Below, one piece after another: positions 51,608 to 60,261 of a stretch of DNA of 64,000 nt; the stretch's first letter is position 1, and each line of letters starts with the position of its first letter. This DNA is from Pseudomonas gingeri (lineage in GTDB: Bacteria > Pseudomonadota > Gammaproteobacteria > Pseudomonadales > Pseudomonadaceae), in the NCBI RefSeq assembly GCF_013385425.1, contig NZ_JACAQA010000028.1, forward strand, positions 1 to 64,000, given 5' to 3'. The notes beneath the pieces are model-generated. The model did no database searches. It had not been told where the DNA came from and saw nothing but the letters and a program-made list of their open reading frames with translations. The translations under genes were made by a program, and so were the position numbers.

Positions 51608-51663
51608 ATGACGTTTGACACCGAGCCCCGCAAAAACGAAACCCGGTGATTGTCGGGGGGTAC

Positions 51664-52020
51664 TTAAGCCAAGGTGGCTTTAGCTTTCTCGACAATCGCA
51701 GCAAACACCGCTTTTTCGTTCACAGCCAGATCAGCCAGAACCTTACGGTCGATTTCGATCGACGCTTTTTTCAGGCCAGCGATGAAACGGCTGTAGGACA
51801 GACCGTTGATACGCGCACCAGCGTTGATACGAGCGATCCACAGAGCGCGGAACTGACGTTTTTTCTGACGACGGTCGCGGTAGGCGTATTGGCCTGCCTT
51901 GATGACCGCTTGCTTGGCAACACGGAATACGCGCGAGCGAGCGCCGTAGTAGCCTTTTGCAAGTTTCAGAATCTTTTTGTGACGCTTACGGGCAATGACG
52001 CCACGCTTTACACGAGCCAT
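51664..52020 (-). CDS. rplT: 50S ribosomal protein L20
   Basis: A 118-residue basic protein: MARVKRGVIARKRHKKILKL, ending EKAKATLA. Binds 23S rRNA and, in many bacteria, autoregulates the rpmI-rplT mRNA. Normal length. It lies 27 bases after rpmI. Confidence 0.97.
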   Translation of the reverse strand: MARVKRGVIARKRHKKILKLAKGYYGARSRVFRVAKQAVIKAGQYAYRDRRQKKRQFRALWIARINAGARINGLSYSRFIAGLKKASIEIDRKVLADLAVNEKAVFAAIVEKAKATLA

Positions 52021-52047
52021 GAGTTACTTCCTCTATTCAACCAAAAA

Positions 52048-52242
52048 TTAACGAAGGCGCAGCATGCGCTCGACTTTTGCCACGTCAGACGGATGCAGCA
52101 AGCTGCTACCGCGCAGTTGACGCTTACGCTTGGTCGACATTTTGGTCAGGATGTGGCTCTTGAAAGCGTGCTTGTGCTTGATGCCGTTAGCAGTTTTCAG
52201 AAACCGCTTGGCAGCACCACTTTTAGTTTTCATCTTTGGCAT
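52048..52242 (-). CDS. rpmI: 50S ribosomal protein L35
   Basis: A 64-residue protein starting MPKMKTKSGAAKRFLKTANG, basic, with the HPSDVAKVERMLRLR end. Lies between infC and rplT, as usual. Confidence 0.97.
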   Translation of the reverse strand: MPKMKTKSGAAKRFLKTANGIKHKHAFKSHILTKMSTKRKRQLRGSSLLHPSDVAKVERMLRLR

Positions 52243-52302
52243 GTTCGGATACTCCGCATTCAGTTGATAAACATAACCGCAAGGCCTGCCGTGCCCTGGT
52301 GG

Positions 52303-52854
52303 TTACTTCTTCTTTTTCGGGGCGATGACCATAATAAGCTGGCGTCCTTCCATCTTAGGATGCTGTTCGACCGAACCGTACTCGAGCAGGTCACCTTCAA
52401 CCCGCTTGAGGAGTTCCATCCCCAGCTCCTGGTGGGCCATCTCACGACCGCGGAATCTCAAGGAAACCTTGGCCCTGTCCCCATCACTCAGGAAACGTAC
52501 CAGGTTGCGCAGTTTTACCTGGTAATCCCCTTCCTCCGTCCCTGGACGAAACTTGATTTCTTTAACCTGCACTTGCTTCTGGTTTTTCTTCGCAGCAGCA
52601 ATTTGCTTTTTCTTTTCGAAAATCGACTTGCCGTAGTCCATCACCCGGCAGACGGGTGGCACTGCATCGGCGGAAATCTCCACCAGATCCAGTTTGGCTT
52701 CTTCGGCAATCCGAAGCGCTTCATCAATCGAGACGATGCCAATCTGCTCGCCATCAGCGCCAATTAACCGAACCTCGCGTGCCGAGATATTCTCGTTGAT
52801 CGGGGCCTTCGGTGCAGCTCGTTTATCTTGTCTCATTTCACGCTTAATAGTAAT
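52303..52854 (-). CDS. infC: translation initiation factor IF-3 (AUU start)
   Basis: A 183-residue IF-3. The start is AUU at 52854-52852 (ATT ACT ATT AAG CGT), one base overlapping the thrS stop codon (TAATT), with GGAG five bases upstream. A later ATG at 52836 would lose six conserved residues. Rare AUU start allows IF-3 to repress its own translation, well known in enterobacteria. Ends in VIAPKKKK. Confidence 0.93.
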   Translation of the reverse strand: MTIKREMRQDKRAAPKAPINENISAREVRLIGADGEQIGIVSIDEALRIAEEAKLDLVEISADAVPPVCRVMDYGKSIFEKKKQIAAAKKNQKQVQVKEIKFRPGTEEGDYQVKLRNLVRFLSDGDRAKVSLRFRGREMAHQELGMELLKRVEGDLLEYGSVEQHPKMEGRQLIMVIAPKKKK

Positions 52855-54776
52855 TACTCCGAATCTGGGCGACCACGCCGGGAAACCGCTTGCGCGAGGA
52901 ACTCGGCGAACTGGGCGACGGGCATCGAGCCCAGGTCAGCACCTTCACGAGTACGCACAGCGACAGTCTGCATCTCGACTTCCCGATCTCCGATAACCAA
53001 AAGATAGGGAACCTTGAGCAAAGTATGCTCGCGGATTTTAAAGCCGATCTTTTCATTTCTCAAGTCGGACTTGGCACGAAATCCGCTTTCGGCCAGAGTT
53101 TTTTCGACTTCGAGGGCAAAATCAGCCTGCTTGTCCGTGATATTCATGATCACGGCCTGGGTTGGCGCCAGCCAGGCAGGGAACGCACCCTCGTAGTGTT
53201 CGATCAGAATCCCGACGAAACGCTCGAAGGAGCCGAGGATCGCCCGGTGCAGCATGACCGGGTGCTTACGGCTGTTGTCTTCGGACACGTATTCGGCGCC
53301 CAAACGGATCGGCAGGTTGAAATCGAGCTGCAGGGTACCACACTGCCACACGCGACCGAGACAGTCCTTGAGCGAAAATTCGATTTTCGGACCGTAGAAG
53401 GCGCCTTCGCCCGGCTGCAGGTCGTACGGCAGGCCGGCGCTGTCGAGCGCGGCAGCCAATGCGCTTTCGGCGCGATCCCACAATTCGTCGGAACCCACGC
53501 GCTTTTCAGGGCGGGTGGACAGCTTCATTTCGATGTCTTTAAAGCCGAAGTCGGCGTAGACATCCATGGTCAGCTTGATGAACGCCGCGGATTCAGCCTG
53601 CATCTGCTCTTCGGTGCAGAAGATGTGGGCGTCGTCCTGGGTGAAAGCCCGAACGCGCATGATGCCGTGCAGCGCACCCGATGGCTCGTTACGGTGGCAG
53701 GCACCGAACTCGGCCAGGCGCATCGGCAGCTCGCGGTAGCTCTTCAGGCCCTGGTTGAACACCTGCACGTGGCACGGGCAGTTCATCGGCTTGATGGCGT
53801 AGTCGCGGCTTTCCGACTGGGTGGTGAACATGTTTTCGGCGTAGTTGGCCCAGTGCCCGGATTTCTCCCACAGGGAGCGATCGACCACTTGCGGGGTCTT
53901 GATCTCCAGGTAGCCATTGTCACGCTGCACCTTGCGCATGTACTGCTCGAGCACCTGGTACAGGGTCCAGCCGTTCGGGTGCCAGAACACCATGCCCGGC
54001 GCTTCTTCCTGGGTATGGAACAGGCCCAGGCGCTTGCCGATCTTGCGATGGTCGCGTTTTTCCGCTTCCTCGATACGCAGGACGTAAGCAGCCAGTTGCT
54101 TCTTGTCGGCCCAGGCCGTGCCGTAGACGCGCTGCAGCTGCTCGTTCTTGGCATCACCGCGCCAGTAGGCGCCGGACAGCTTGGTCAGCTTGAAGGATTT
54201 CAGGAAGCGGGTGTTCGGCACGTGCGGACCACGGCACATGTCGACGTATTCTTCGTGATAGTACAGACCCATGGCCTGTTCATTCGGCATGTCTTCGACC
54301 AGGCGCAGCTTGTAGTCTTCGCCGCGCTGGGTGAACACGTCGATGACTTCGGCGCGCGGCGTGACCTTCTTGATCACGTCGTAGTCTTTTTCGATCAGCA
54401 ACTGCATGCGCTGCTCGATCGCGGCCAGGTCGTCCGGGGTGAACGGACGCTCGTAGGCGATATCGTAGTAAAAGCCTTCATCGATGACCGGACCGATGAC
54501 CATTTTCGCCGTCGGGTACAGCTGCTTGACCGCGTGGCCAACCAGGTGCGCGCAAGAGTGGCGAATGATCTCCAGCCCCTCTTCGTCCTTGGGCGTGATG
54601 ATTTGCAGGGTCGCGTCGCTGTCGATCAGGTCGCAGGCGTCGACCAGCTTGCCGTTGACCTTGCCGGCCACGGTGGCCTTGGCCAGGCCGGCGCCAATGG
54701 AAGCGGCGACCTCGGCTACGGAAACCGGATGGTCGAACGAACGTTGACTGCCGTCGGGAAGAGTAATAGTGGGCAT
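52854..54776 (-). CDS. thrS: threonyl-tRNA synthetase
   Basis: A 640-residue class II enzyme. TGS domain at about 1-60 (MPTITLPDGSQRSFDHPVSV), second additional domain with HSCAHLVGH (H-x-x-x-H) and catalytic core with MNCPCHVQ (Cys ligand of zinc), RNEPSGALHGIMRVRAF (motif 2) and GSFERFVGILIEHYEG (motif 3). Anticodon-binding domain at the end. The ATG at 54776 is preceded by AGGAGAGGAGG. Normal length. Confidence 0.97.
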   Translation of the reverse strand: MPTITLPDGSQRSFDHPVSVAEVAASIGAGLAKATVAGKVNGKLVDACDLIDSDATLQIITPKDEEGLEIIRHSCAHLVGHAVKQLYPTAKMVIGPVIDEGFYYDIAYERPFTPDDLAAIEQRMQLLIEKDYDVIKKVTPRAEVIDVFTQRGEDYKLRLVEDMPNEQAMGLYYHEEYVDMCRGPHVPNTRFLKSFKLTKLSGAYWRGDAKNEQLQRVYGTAWADKKQLAAYVLRIEEAEKRDHRKIGKRLGLFHTQEEAPGMVFWHPNGWTLYQVLEQYMRKVQRDNGYLEIKTPQVVDRSLWEKSGHWANYAENMFTTQSESRDYAIKPMNCPCHVQVFNQGLKSYRELPMRLAEFGACHRNEPSGALHGIMRVRAFTQDDAHIFCTEEQMQAESAAFIKLTMDVYADFGFKDIEMKLSTRPEKRVGSDELWDRAESALAAALDSAGLPYDLQPGEGAFYGPKIEFSLKDCLGRVWQCGTLQLDFNLPIRLGAEYVSEDNSRKHPVMLHRAILGSFERFVGILIEHYEGAFPAWLAPTQAVIMNITDKQADFALEVEKTLAESGFRAKSDLRNEKIGFKIREHTLLKVPYLLVIGDREVEMQTVAVRTREGADLGSMPVAQFAEFLAQAVSRRGRPDSE

Positions 54777-55151
54777 GGCGCCTCCTCTCCTAGTGGTGAC
54801 CCCTACCAAAGGTCACGTGGGTTGGGATGAGCAGCCAGTACGCGATTCGTCCAGCCGTTTAATGAAAAACGCCTGCCGCACAGTGGCAGGAGCCGTAAGG
54901 CCAACCGGAAGCGAACCAGAGTGACTGGAGTTCAAAAAAAGGGTTGATGGCTCGGTATCGAGCGCGAGACACGACTGCAATACCAAAAATAACCAAGTCT
55001 GGGATGCTAGCACAGATGAACGGTCATCGCCTCGTTCACAAACTGCTAAAGTCGCGGGGTTTTGTGTCAGGGCTGAACTTGCTCCACGCTCTCACCCTCA
55101 AATACCTAGAATGCAGCACCGTATCCACCCGTCTCCAAGGAGTACCCGAAC
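54777..55151. other. divergent region upstream of thrS and the secreted protein gene
   Basis: About 375 bases with the thrS promoter on the minus strand and the 55152 gene promoter on the plus strand. I see no gene, and a thrS leader operator cannot be fixed by eye. A short open frame at 54813-55013 is not supported. Confidence 0.4.
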
Positions 55152-55451
55152 ATGCGTCTGATCCACCTTTTCGCCTTTGCCGCCCCGCTCGCCCTGCTGT
55201 TGCCACTGAGCGCGCAGGCCGCCTGGCCGGCCGGCGCCAAAGCCAGCTACATGAAAGACTGTGTTGGCGCGGCCAGCCAGAGCGTCAACCCGACCGTGGC
55301 CAAGCAGCACTGCACCTGCGGCGCCGATGTCATCGAGAAAAAATTCACCTCCGAGGAAATCACTCAGTTGATGAACGCCAAGACCATGCCGCCGGAGGAG
55401 CTGCGCAACCGCGCCTTGAAAGAAATCGCCGTCTGCAAGGTGCAGAAGTAA
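55152..55451 (+). CDS. small secreted protein with four Cys
   Basis: A 99-residue protein with a clear signal peptide (MRLIHLFAFAAPLALLLPLS, cleaved after AQA) and a mature part with Cys at KDCVG, HCTCG and AVCKV. Likely a periplasmic protein with two disulfides. Similar small proteins are common in pseudomonads, function unknown. The start is preceded by CAAGGAG. Confidence 0.75.
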   Translation: MRLIHLFAFAAPLALLLPLSAQAAWPAGAKASYMKDCVGAASQSVNPTVAKQHCTCGADVIEKKFTSEEITQLMNAKTMPPEELRNRALKEIAVCKVQK

Positions 55452-55744
55452 CCCGCAGCCACGGGGCTTTTGGGCCTCAAACCGGGTGAAAAACAGCGGA
55501 AAAAGTGATTTTTATCAATATTTACGCAGCTTTTATGGGTTTTTTTAGGGGCTGTCGTTTTCAGTGAAAGCCTTTAAAACCGGGGCCTCCAGCCAATAAA
55601 ACGGCTAAACAAAGGGCAGCGGATGGGCAATCCGTTGCTGGGGGGGGCTCCCAAGTCGAACATTTCGACTATGATAGCCCAGTGTGCCCAGTTGGCCTGA
55701 GCAGCACAGTACTACTGAAAATATATGTTTCTTGGAGATACACC

Positions 55745-55957
55745 ATGTCTAATCGCCAAACCGGCACCGTAAAATGGTTCAACGATGAAAAAGGCTTCGG
55801 CTTCATCACTCCTCAAGGTGGCGGTGACGACCTGTTCGTACACTTCAAAGCTATCGAAAGCGACGGTTTCAAAAGCCTGAAAGAAGGCCAGACCGTTTCC
55901 TTCGTGGCTGAGAAAGGCCAAAAGGGTATGCAAGCTGCACAGGTTCGTCCGGAGTAA
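55745..55957 (+). CDS. cold-shock protein, CspA family
   Basis: A 70-residue protein: MSNRQTGTVKWFNDEKGFGF, RNP1 KGFGFI and RNP2 DLFVHF are exact. A single nucleic-acid-binding cold-shock domain; an RNA chaperone. TTGGAG lies before the ATG. It has a long 5' region with hairpin AGTCGAA/TTCGACT (55654-55670), as is common for cold-shock mRNAs, and a strong terminator. It resembles CapB-type proteins, exact name uncertain. Confidence 0.93.
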   Translation: MSNRQTGTVKWFNDEKGFGFITPQGGGDDLFVHFKAIESDGFKSLKEGQTVSFVAEKGQKGMQAAQVRPE

Positions 55958-55971
55958 GTTTCCGCGAACTG

Positions 55972-56002
55972 AAAAAACCCCGTCCATGCGACGGGGTTTT
56001 TT
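55972..56002 (+). terminator. terminator of the cold-shock gene
   Basis: Stem CCCCGTC/GACGGGG with loop CATGC, A-run before and six T after (AAAAAACCCCGTC... GACGGGGTTTTTT). Works in both directions; so it may also end the gene at 56029 on the minus strand. Confidence 0.9.
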
Positions 56003-56028
56003 ATGGGCGCTACAAAAGCCCGGCAGCC

Positions 56029-56355
56029 TTAACCGCAGTTGGCGCGAATGATTTTGCCGCTGCTGTCGGTGTTGAGATTCAGACGGTCCGAACGGTACTC
56101 CAGGGTCACCATGTCGTTAGGGCCGAGGACCCGTGCGCTCTGCGCGCCGCTACGGGTACGAGCCTGTTGCAGCAGCGCGGCCGTGGCCGTCTGGCCGATG
56201 GTGAAATCGGCGCCTTTGGCTTCACAACGATCGTAAGTGATCTGGGCGCCCGAGTCCTTGGCAGACTCTTTAGCCGCGGATGACTCGGAGGTGGAGCAAC
56301 CCGCCAGTACCGACAGGGCGAACAGCGTCCCCAGGGATGCAAGCTTCCAAGGCAT
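56029..56355 (-). CDS. I78-family peptidase inhibitor lipoprotein
   Basis: A 108-residue lipoprotein. Lipobox LSVLAGC (Cys near residue 19), then an inhibitor I78-like domain: YDRCEAKGADFTIGQTATAA, VLGPNDMVTLEYRSDRLNLN and a last DSSGKIIRANCG. The family name comes from the characteristic G-x-x-x-T...R-x(3)-P or D-x-R-L-N pattern. It starts at 56355 because the lipoprotein signal begins there. Probably protects the envelope from a protease. Confidence 0.75.
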   Translation of the reverse strand: MPWKLASLGTLFALSVLAGCSTSESSAAKESAKDSGAQITYDRCEAKGADFTIGQTATAALLQQARTRSGAQSARVLGPNDMVTLEYRSDRLNLNTDSSGKIIRANCG

Positions 56356-56526
56356 GAAGCCTCCTTCAAATAAAATAAGTAGAGTGCGTGCGACCGCGAT
56401 TTGCACCATTGGTTGCACGCAAGGTGTCAGATCATCCGATTCCGACAGCCGCCGCTGACAAGTCTGCCTGAGCTGTCGGACGACTTCTGCGGGGAATCGT
56501 GACTGAATATGAACGAGCGCTGCCGC

Positions 56527-56832
56527 TCAGTAGATATCGATGTAATCGAAGGGCGGGTTGGGCCAGTTCTGCTTCAAGGCATTGTACACCTGCATGACCC
56601 AGACCTCGTCGGCGGCCGCGACCTTGCCGACGTAGCCGGAGCCCGCCGCCCAGGTTTCCAGGCGGAACAGCAGGTCGTCGATCTGCGCGCCGCCGACAAC
56701 CCCCGAGGAGATATAGGCCATACCCGAGCGCGTTACGCGCAGCTGGGTATGCACCTCGTCACTGGCCGCCGCGAGCATCTGGCGCACGGCGTCCTGGGTC
56801 AGGTTGTCAGGGTTGTTCAGATCGATTTGCAT
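56527..56832 (-). CDS. small soluble protein after nucleoside hydrolase
   Basis: A 101-residue protein starting MQIDLNNPDNLTQDAVRQML, acidic to neutral, with C-terminal NWPNPPFDYIDIY. No motif recognised. It starts four bases after the nucleoside hydrolase stop codon, so it is likely the last gene of the rbs operon or coupled to it. Function unknown. Confidence 0.6.
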   Translation of the reverse strand: MQIDLNNPDNLTQDAVRQMLAAASDEVHTQLRVTRSGMAYISSGVVGGAQIDDLLFRLETWAAGSGYVGKVAAADEVWVMQVYNALKQNWPNPPFDYIDIY

Positions 56833-56836
56833 GTAG

Positions 56837-57865
56837 TCACTTAAGGCGTGCCAGACGCTCTGTCAGCAAGTTGAAGAAGCCTTGGGCATCGCCATTCTCG
56901 ACCCAGAACACGTTCTTGGGCTGTTTCAGGCCGTCGTACCAGTCGACGATGGTCTGGCCGAAGGTCGGGCCTTCACGGCTGTCGATCACCAGGTTGACCT
57001 GACGTCCGCTGAACAGCTCGGGCTTGAGCAGATAGGCGATAACGGTGGCGTCGTGTACCGGGCCGCCAGGAATACCGTAGTGTTCCATGTCGCCCTTGAC
57101 GTATTCGTTGAGGATATCACTGACCACCTTGCTGGCGTTGTTGTTCAGTGCCGCGATCTGCTTCAGGCGCTCGTCGCTGGTGAGGATCTTGTGGGTCACG
57201 TCCAGCGGCAGGTAGGTCAGCTTGATGCCACTCCTGAGTACCACTTCGGCGGCCTGGGGATCGGCGAACATATTGAACTCGGCGACCGGAGTGATATTGC
57301 CGCCGTTGAAGTGCGCACCGCCCATGACCACCACTTCCTTGATGCCCTGGGTGATCTCGGGGTCCTGGATCAAGGCCAGGGCCAGGTTGGTTTCTGGCCC
57401 GAGCATGGCCAGGGTGATGCTGTGGGGCTTGGCCGCGCGCAGGGTCTCGATCAGGTAGTTGACCGCGTTGCCCTTGGCCAGGGGCGCCTTGGGTTCATGC
57501 ACGGCAACCCCGGAGATGCCTTCCTTGCCGTGGATATTCTCGGCATAGATCGGCGTGCGCATCAGCGGCTTGGGCGCACCGGCGTAGACCGGCACGTCTT
57601 CGCGCCCTGCCCACTCGCGGGCCAGGCGGGCATTACGCGAGGTCTTGTCCAGGCGCACATTACCCGCCACGGTGGTCAGCGCACGGATATGCAGCTCTTC
57701 CGGCGAGGCCAGGGCGAACAGCAGTGCCACCACATCATCGGCCCCCGGGTCGGTGTCGATGATCAGATCGATCTTTTCCGCCGCCTGGGCGCCTGTAGCC
57801 GTGAGAAAGGACAAAATCAGCAGACTCCGAAACCAGCGTTGCAAGATCTGAGCATAGCGTTGCAT
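56837..57865 (-). CDS. secreted nucleoside hydrolase
   Basis: A 342-residue nucleoside hydrolase with a signal peptide (MQRYAQILQRWFRSLLILSF to GAQA). IIDTDPGADDVVALLFAL is the Asp-rich calcium site near residues 34-51; GPETNLALAL and GGPVHDATVIAYLL carry the later catalytic residues (His-Asp). It cleaves nucleosides to ribose and base. Export to the periplasm would release ribose for the RbsB-RbsA-RbsC importer in the same operon. Located 28 bases after rbsD. Confidence 0.85.
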   Translation of the reverse strand: MQRYAQILQRWFRSLLILSFLTATGAQAAEKIDLIIDTDPGADDVVALLFALASPEELHIRALTTVAGNVRLDKTSRNARLAREWAGREDVPVYAGAPKPLMRTPIYAENIHGKEGISGVAVHEPKAPLAKGNAVNYLIETLRAAKPHSITLAMLGPETNLALALIQDPEITQGIKEVVVMGGAHFNGGNITPVAEFNMFADPQAAEVVLRSGIKLTYLPLDVTHKILTSDERLKQIAALNNNASKVVSDILNEYVKGDMEHYGIPGGPVHDATVIAYLLKPELFSGRQVNLVIDSREGPTFGQTIVDWYDGLKQPKNVFWVENGDAQGFFNLLTERLARLK

Positions 57866-57893
57866 AGCGCACTCCTTGTGCGAGAAAGAACAG

Positions 57894-58298
57894 TTAGAAC
57901 GTAACGCCGGCCACCAGCACGACATTGCAATAAGGCTGGCATTCACCGGTGCGGATCACAGCCCTGGCCTTGCGGTTGAGCACTTTGAATTCTTCATGGC
58001 TGAGCAGCCGGCGCTGCCCCATGGCGCCCTCGGCGTTCAGCGCGTCGAGGTGTTCCAGCGCCGGTGGGCGCTTGAGCAGAATCTCCTCGGCCAGCACATG
58101 GCTCTCCACCTGCATTTCGCTGAGTATCGTGCGCAGGGTGCTGACGAAATCGGGGATGCCGTGGGTCAGGGCCAGGTCGATCAGTTCCACACCCGGCGGG
58201 ACCGGCAGGCCGGCGTCACCGATCACCACCATGTCGCCGTGGCCAAGGGAAGCGATCAGGCGCGACAGGGCAATATTGAGCAAAGGTGTTTTTTTCAT
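57894..58298 (-). CDS. rbsD: D-ribose pyranase
   Basis: A 134-residue protein: MKKTPLLNIALSRLIASLGH, GDMVVIGDAGLPVPPGVELI. Conserved His20 in SLGHGD. Interconverts pyranose and furanose forms of ribose, ahead of RbsK. Its ATG overlaps the rbsK stop codon by four bases. Normal length. Confidence 0.95.
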   Translation of the reverse strand: MKKTPLLNIALSRLIASLGHGDMVVIGDAGLPVPPGVELIDLALTHGIPDFVSTLRTILSEMQVESHVLAEEILLKRPPALEHLDALNAEGAMGQRRLLSHEEFKVLNRKARAVIRTGECQPYCNVVLVAGVTF

Positions 58299-59215
58299 GG
58301 CGATTTGAAACCTTGTACGTCGGACAAGTGGGGAATGGACGGCTGGGCGCCGGCACGGGTGACCGACAGCGCCGCCGCGACCTGGCCGAAGCGAATGGCC
58401 TCGGCCTCGCTTTGCCCCTGGGCCAGCGCCGCCGCGAAGCCGCCGACAAAGGTGTCGCCGGCCGCCGTGGTATCGAGGGCCTTGACCTTCGGCGCCGGGA
58501 AATGCGCAAAGCCCTGGCCGTCGGCGAACAGCGAACCCTGGGCACCGAGGGTGACGATCACCTTCCCTGCCCCGGCGGCCATCAGTTGGGTCGCGGCCGC
58601 CTGGGCACTCGCCAGGGAATCCACCGGCAGGCCGCTCAGGGCCGAAGCCTCGCTTTCATTGGGAATCAGGTAGTCGATGGACGCGTACCAGTCGGCCGGC
58701 AGCGGCGCACTGGCCGGTGCCGGATTGAGAATCACGATCTTGCCCAGTTCGCGCCCACGCTTGAGCGTGTAGCCGACGGTTTCCATCGGCACTTCCAGTT
58801 GGCAGATGATCACATCCGCCTCCTGCAGCACCGCGTCAACCCCCTTGAGCACCTCCGGGGAGAGACAACCGTTGCCCCCGGCGACAATCACAATGGCGTT
58901 CTGGCTGTTGTCATCGACAACGATCAGCGCGACGCCACTGGACACGCCCGGTGCCACGGTAACGGCCTGGCAATCGATGCCCTCCGCCAACAACGCATCG
59001 CGCAGTTGCGGACCGTAGGCATCGTCACCCACGCAGCCGATCATCGACACCGCGGCCCCCAGGCGCGCGGCCGCCACGGCCTGGTTCGCGCCCTTGCCGC
59101 CGGACACCGTGGCGAACGACTGGCCCACCAGGGTCTCCCCGGCCCGCGGCAAGCGCTCGGCACGGGTGACCAGGTCCATATTGAGGCTGCCCACCACCAC
59201 TACTTTTGCTTGCAT
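58295..59215 (-). CDS. rbsK: ribokinase
   Basis: A 306-residue PfkB-family kinase. GGKGANQAVAAARLG (about 39-53), NPAPA, and ALDTTAAGDTFVGGFA (Asp base, near 245). Phosphorylates ribose to ribose 5-phosphate. 23 bases after rbsR. Confidence 0.95.
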   Translation of the reverse strand: MQAKVVVVGSLNMDLVTRAERLPRAGETLVGQSFATVSGGKGANQAVAAARLGAAVSMIGCVGDDAYGPQLRDALLAEGIDCQAVTVAPGVSSGVALIVVDDNSQNAIVIVAGGNGCLSPEVLKGVDAVLQEADVIICQLEVPMETVGYTLKRGRELGKIVILNPAPASAPLPADWYASIDYLIPNESEASALSGLPVDSLASAQAAATQLMAAGAGKVIVTLGAQGSLFADGQGFAHFPAPKVKALDTTAAGDTFVGGFAAALAQGQSEAEAIRFGQVAAALSVTRAGAQPSIPHLSDVQGFKSP

Positions 59216-59238
59216 ACATCAGTACCCATCAATTCGAT

Positions 59239-60258
59239 TCAGCGGTATTGCGCAAACACACCCGGCACCGCGGCCGTCGATTCGCGCAGGACAATACTTG
59301 GCTTGACAATCCGCCGGTCAACCGCCAGCAGCGGCGTGGCGATCCGGTTCAAGAGCATTTCGGCCGCCGTTTCCCCCAATTGGAGAATCGACTGGCCGAC
59401 CGTGGTCAGCGCCGGGTAGACATAACGGCTCATCTGGATATCGTCGAAACCGATCACCGACAGCTCGCTGGGCACGCGGATATTGCGTTCCGCCGCCGCG
59501 CGCAATACACCGATGCCGAGCATGTCGTTGCCGGCGAAGATCGCGCTGGGCCGGTCCTGCTCCAGCAGCACGGCCGCCGCCTGATAACCGCCGGTGCTGG
59601 TGAAATCGCTTTCCACCACCCAGCGCTCGGGCACTTGCACGGACGCCTGCTCGAGGGCGCGCCGATAACCGGCCAGACGCATCTGCGCCACGCTGGTATC
59701 GGCCGGGCCACCGATAAAGGCAATCGCCCGATGCCCCAGTTCCAGCAGGTGCCGGGTCGCGAGATAAGCGCCCTCTTCGTGGTCGATACGCACCAGATCG
59801 GCTTCGACCCCGGCAATGCCCCGGTCGACAATGACCATGGGCGTGCGTACCGCCGCCAAGCCGCCGGCAAAGCTGTCATCGCCGCCGGTGGAGGTGACGA
59901 TCAAACCGTCGACCCGCTTCTCCAGCAGCACCCGCAGGTAGCTGCGCTGCTTGTCCGGGTCATCATCGGAGTTGCAGAGGATCACGCAATAGTTGTTGCG
60001 CTCGCAGTAATCCTCGATGCCCCGCGCCAGCTCGGCGAAGTACGGGTTGAGGCTGTTGGGCACCAGCAGGCCGATGGTCGCGGTGGTCTTGGCTTTCAAC
60101 GAGCGCGCCACGGCGCTGGGCACATAGTCGAGCTGGGCAATCGCCGCTTCGACCTTGAGCCGCACCTGCTCGCTCACCGGCCGCGTCTTGTTCAGCACAT
60201 GGGACACCGTGGTGTAGGAGATCCCGGCCAACGCGGCCACATCCTTGATGGTAGCCAT
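59239..60258 (-). CDS. rbsR: LacI-family ribose operon repressor
   Basis: A 339-residue regulator. MATIKDVAALAGISYTTVSH is the LacI headpiece and hinge helix follows (AVARSLKAK). C-terminal sugar-binding domain. It sits inside the operon after rbsC by three bases. The palindrome CGCAAACGTTTGCG at 63891-63904 fits its site. Normal length. Confidence 0.93.
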   Translation of the reverse strand: MATIKDVAALAGISYTTVSHVLNKTRPVSEQVRLKVEAAIAQLDYVPSAVARSLKAKTTATIGLLVPNSLNPYFAELARGIEDYCERNNYCVILCNSDDDPDKQRSYLRVLLEKRVDGLIVTSTGGDDSFAGGLAAVRTPMVIVDRGIAGVEADLVRIDHEEGAYLATRHLLELGHRAIAFIGGPADTSVAQMRLAGYRRALEQASVQVPERWVVESDFTSTGGYQAAAVLLEQDRPSAIFAGNDMLGIGVLRAAAERNIRVPSELSVIGFDDIQMSRYVYPALTTVGQSILQLGETAAEMLLNRIATPLLAVDRRIVKPSIVLRESTAAVPGVFAQYR

Positions 60259-60261
60259 GCC

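Noticed and set aside
51600..51645. Phe leader peptide before pheS
   Set aside because: The minus strand near the hairpin has T-rich codons, but I found no short frame with start, Phe run and stop in the right order.
52890..54830. Long open frame opposite thrS (plus strand)
   Set aside because: Same reason; thrS is full-length and conserved on the other strand.
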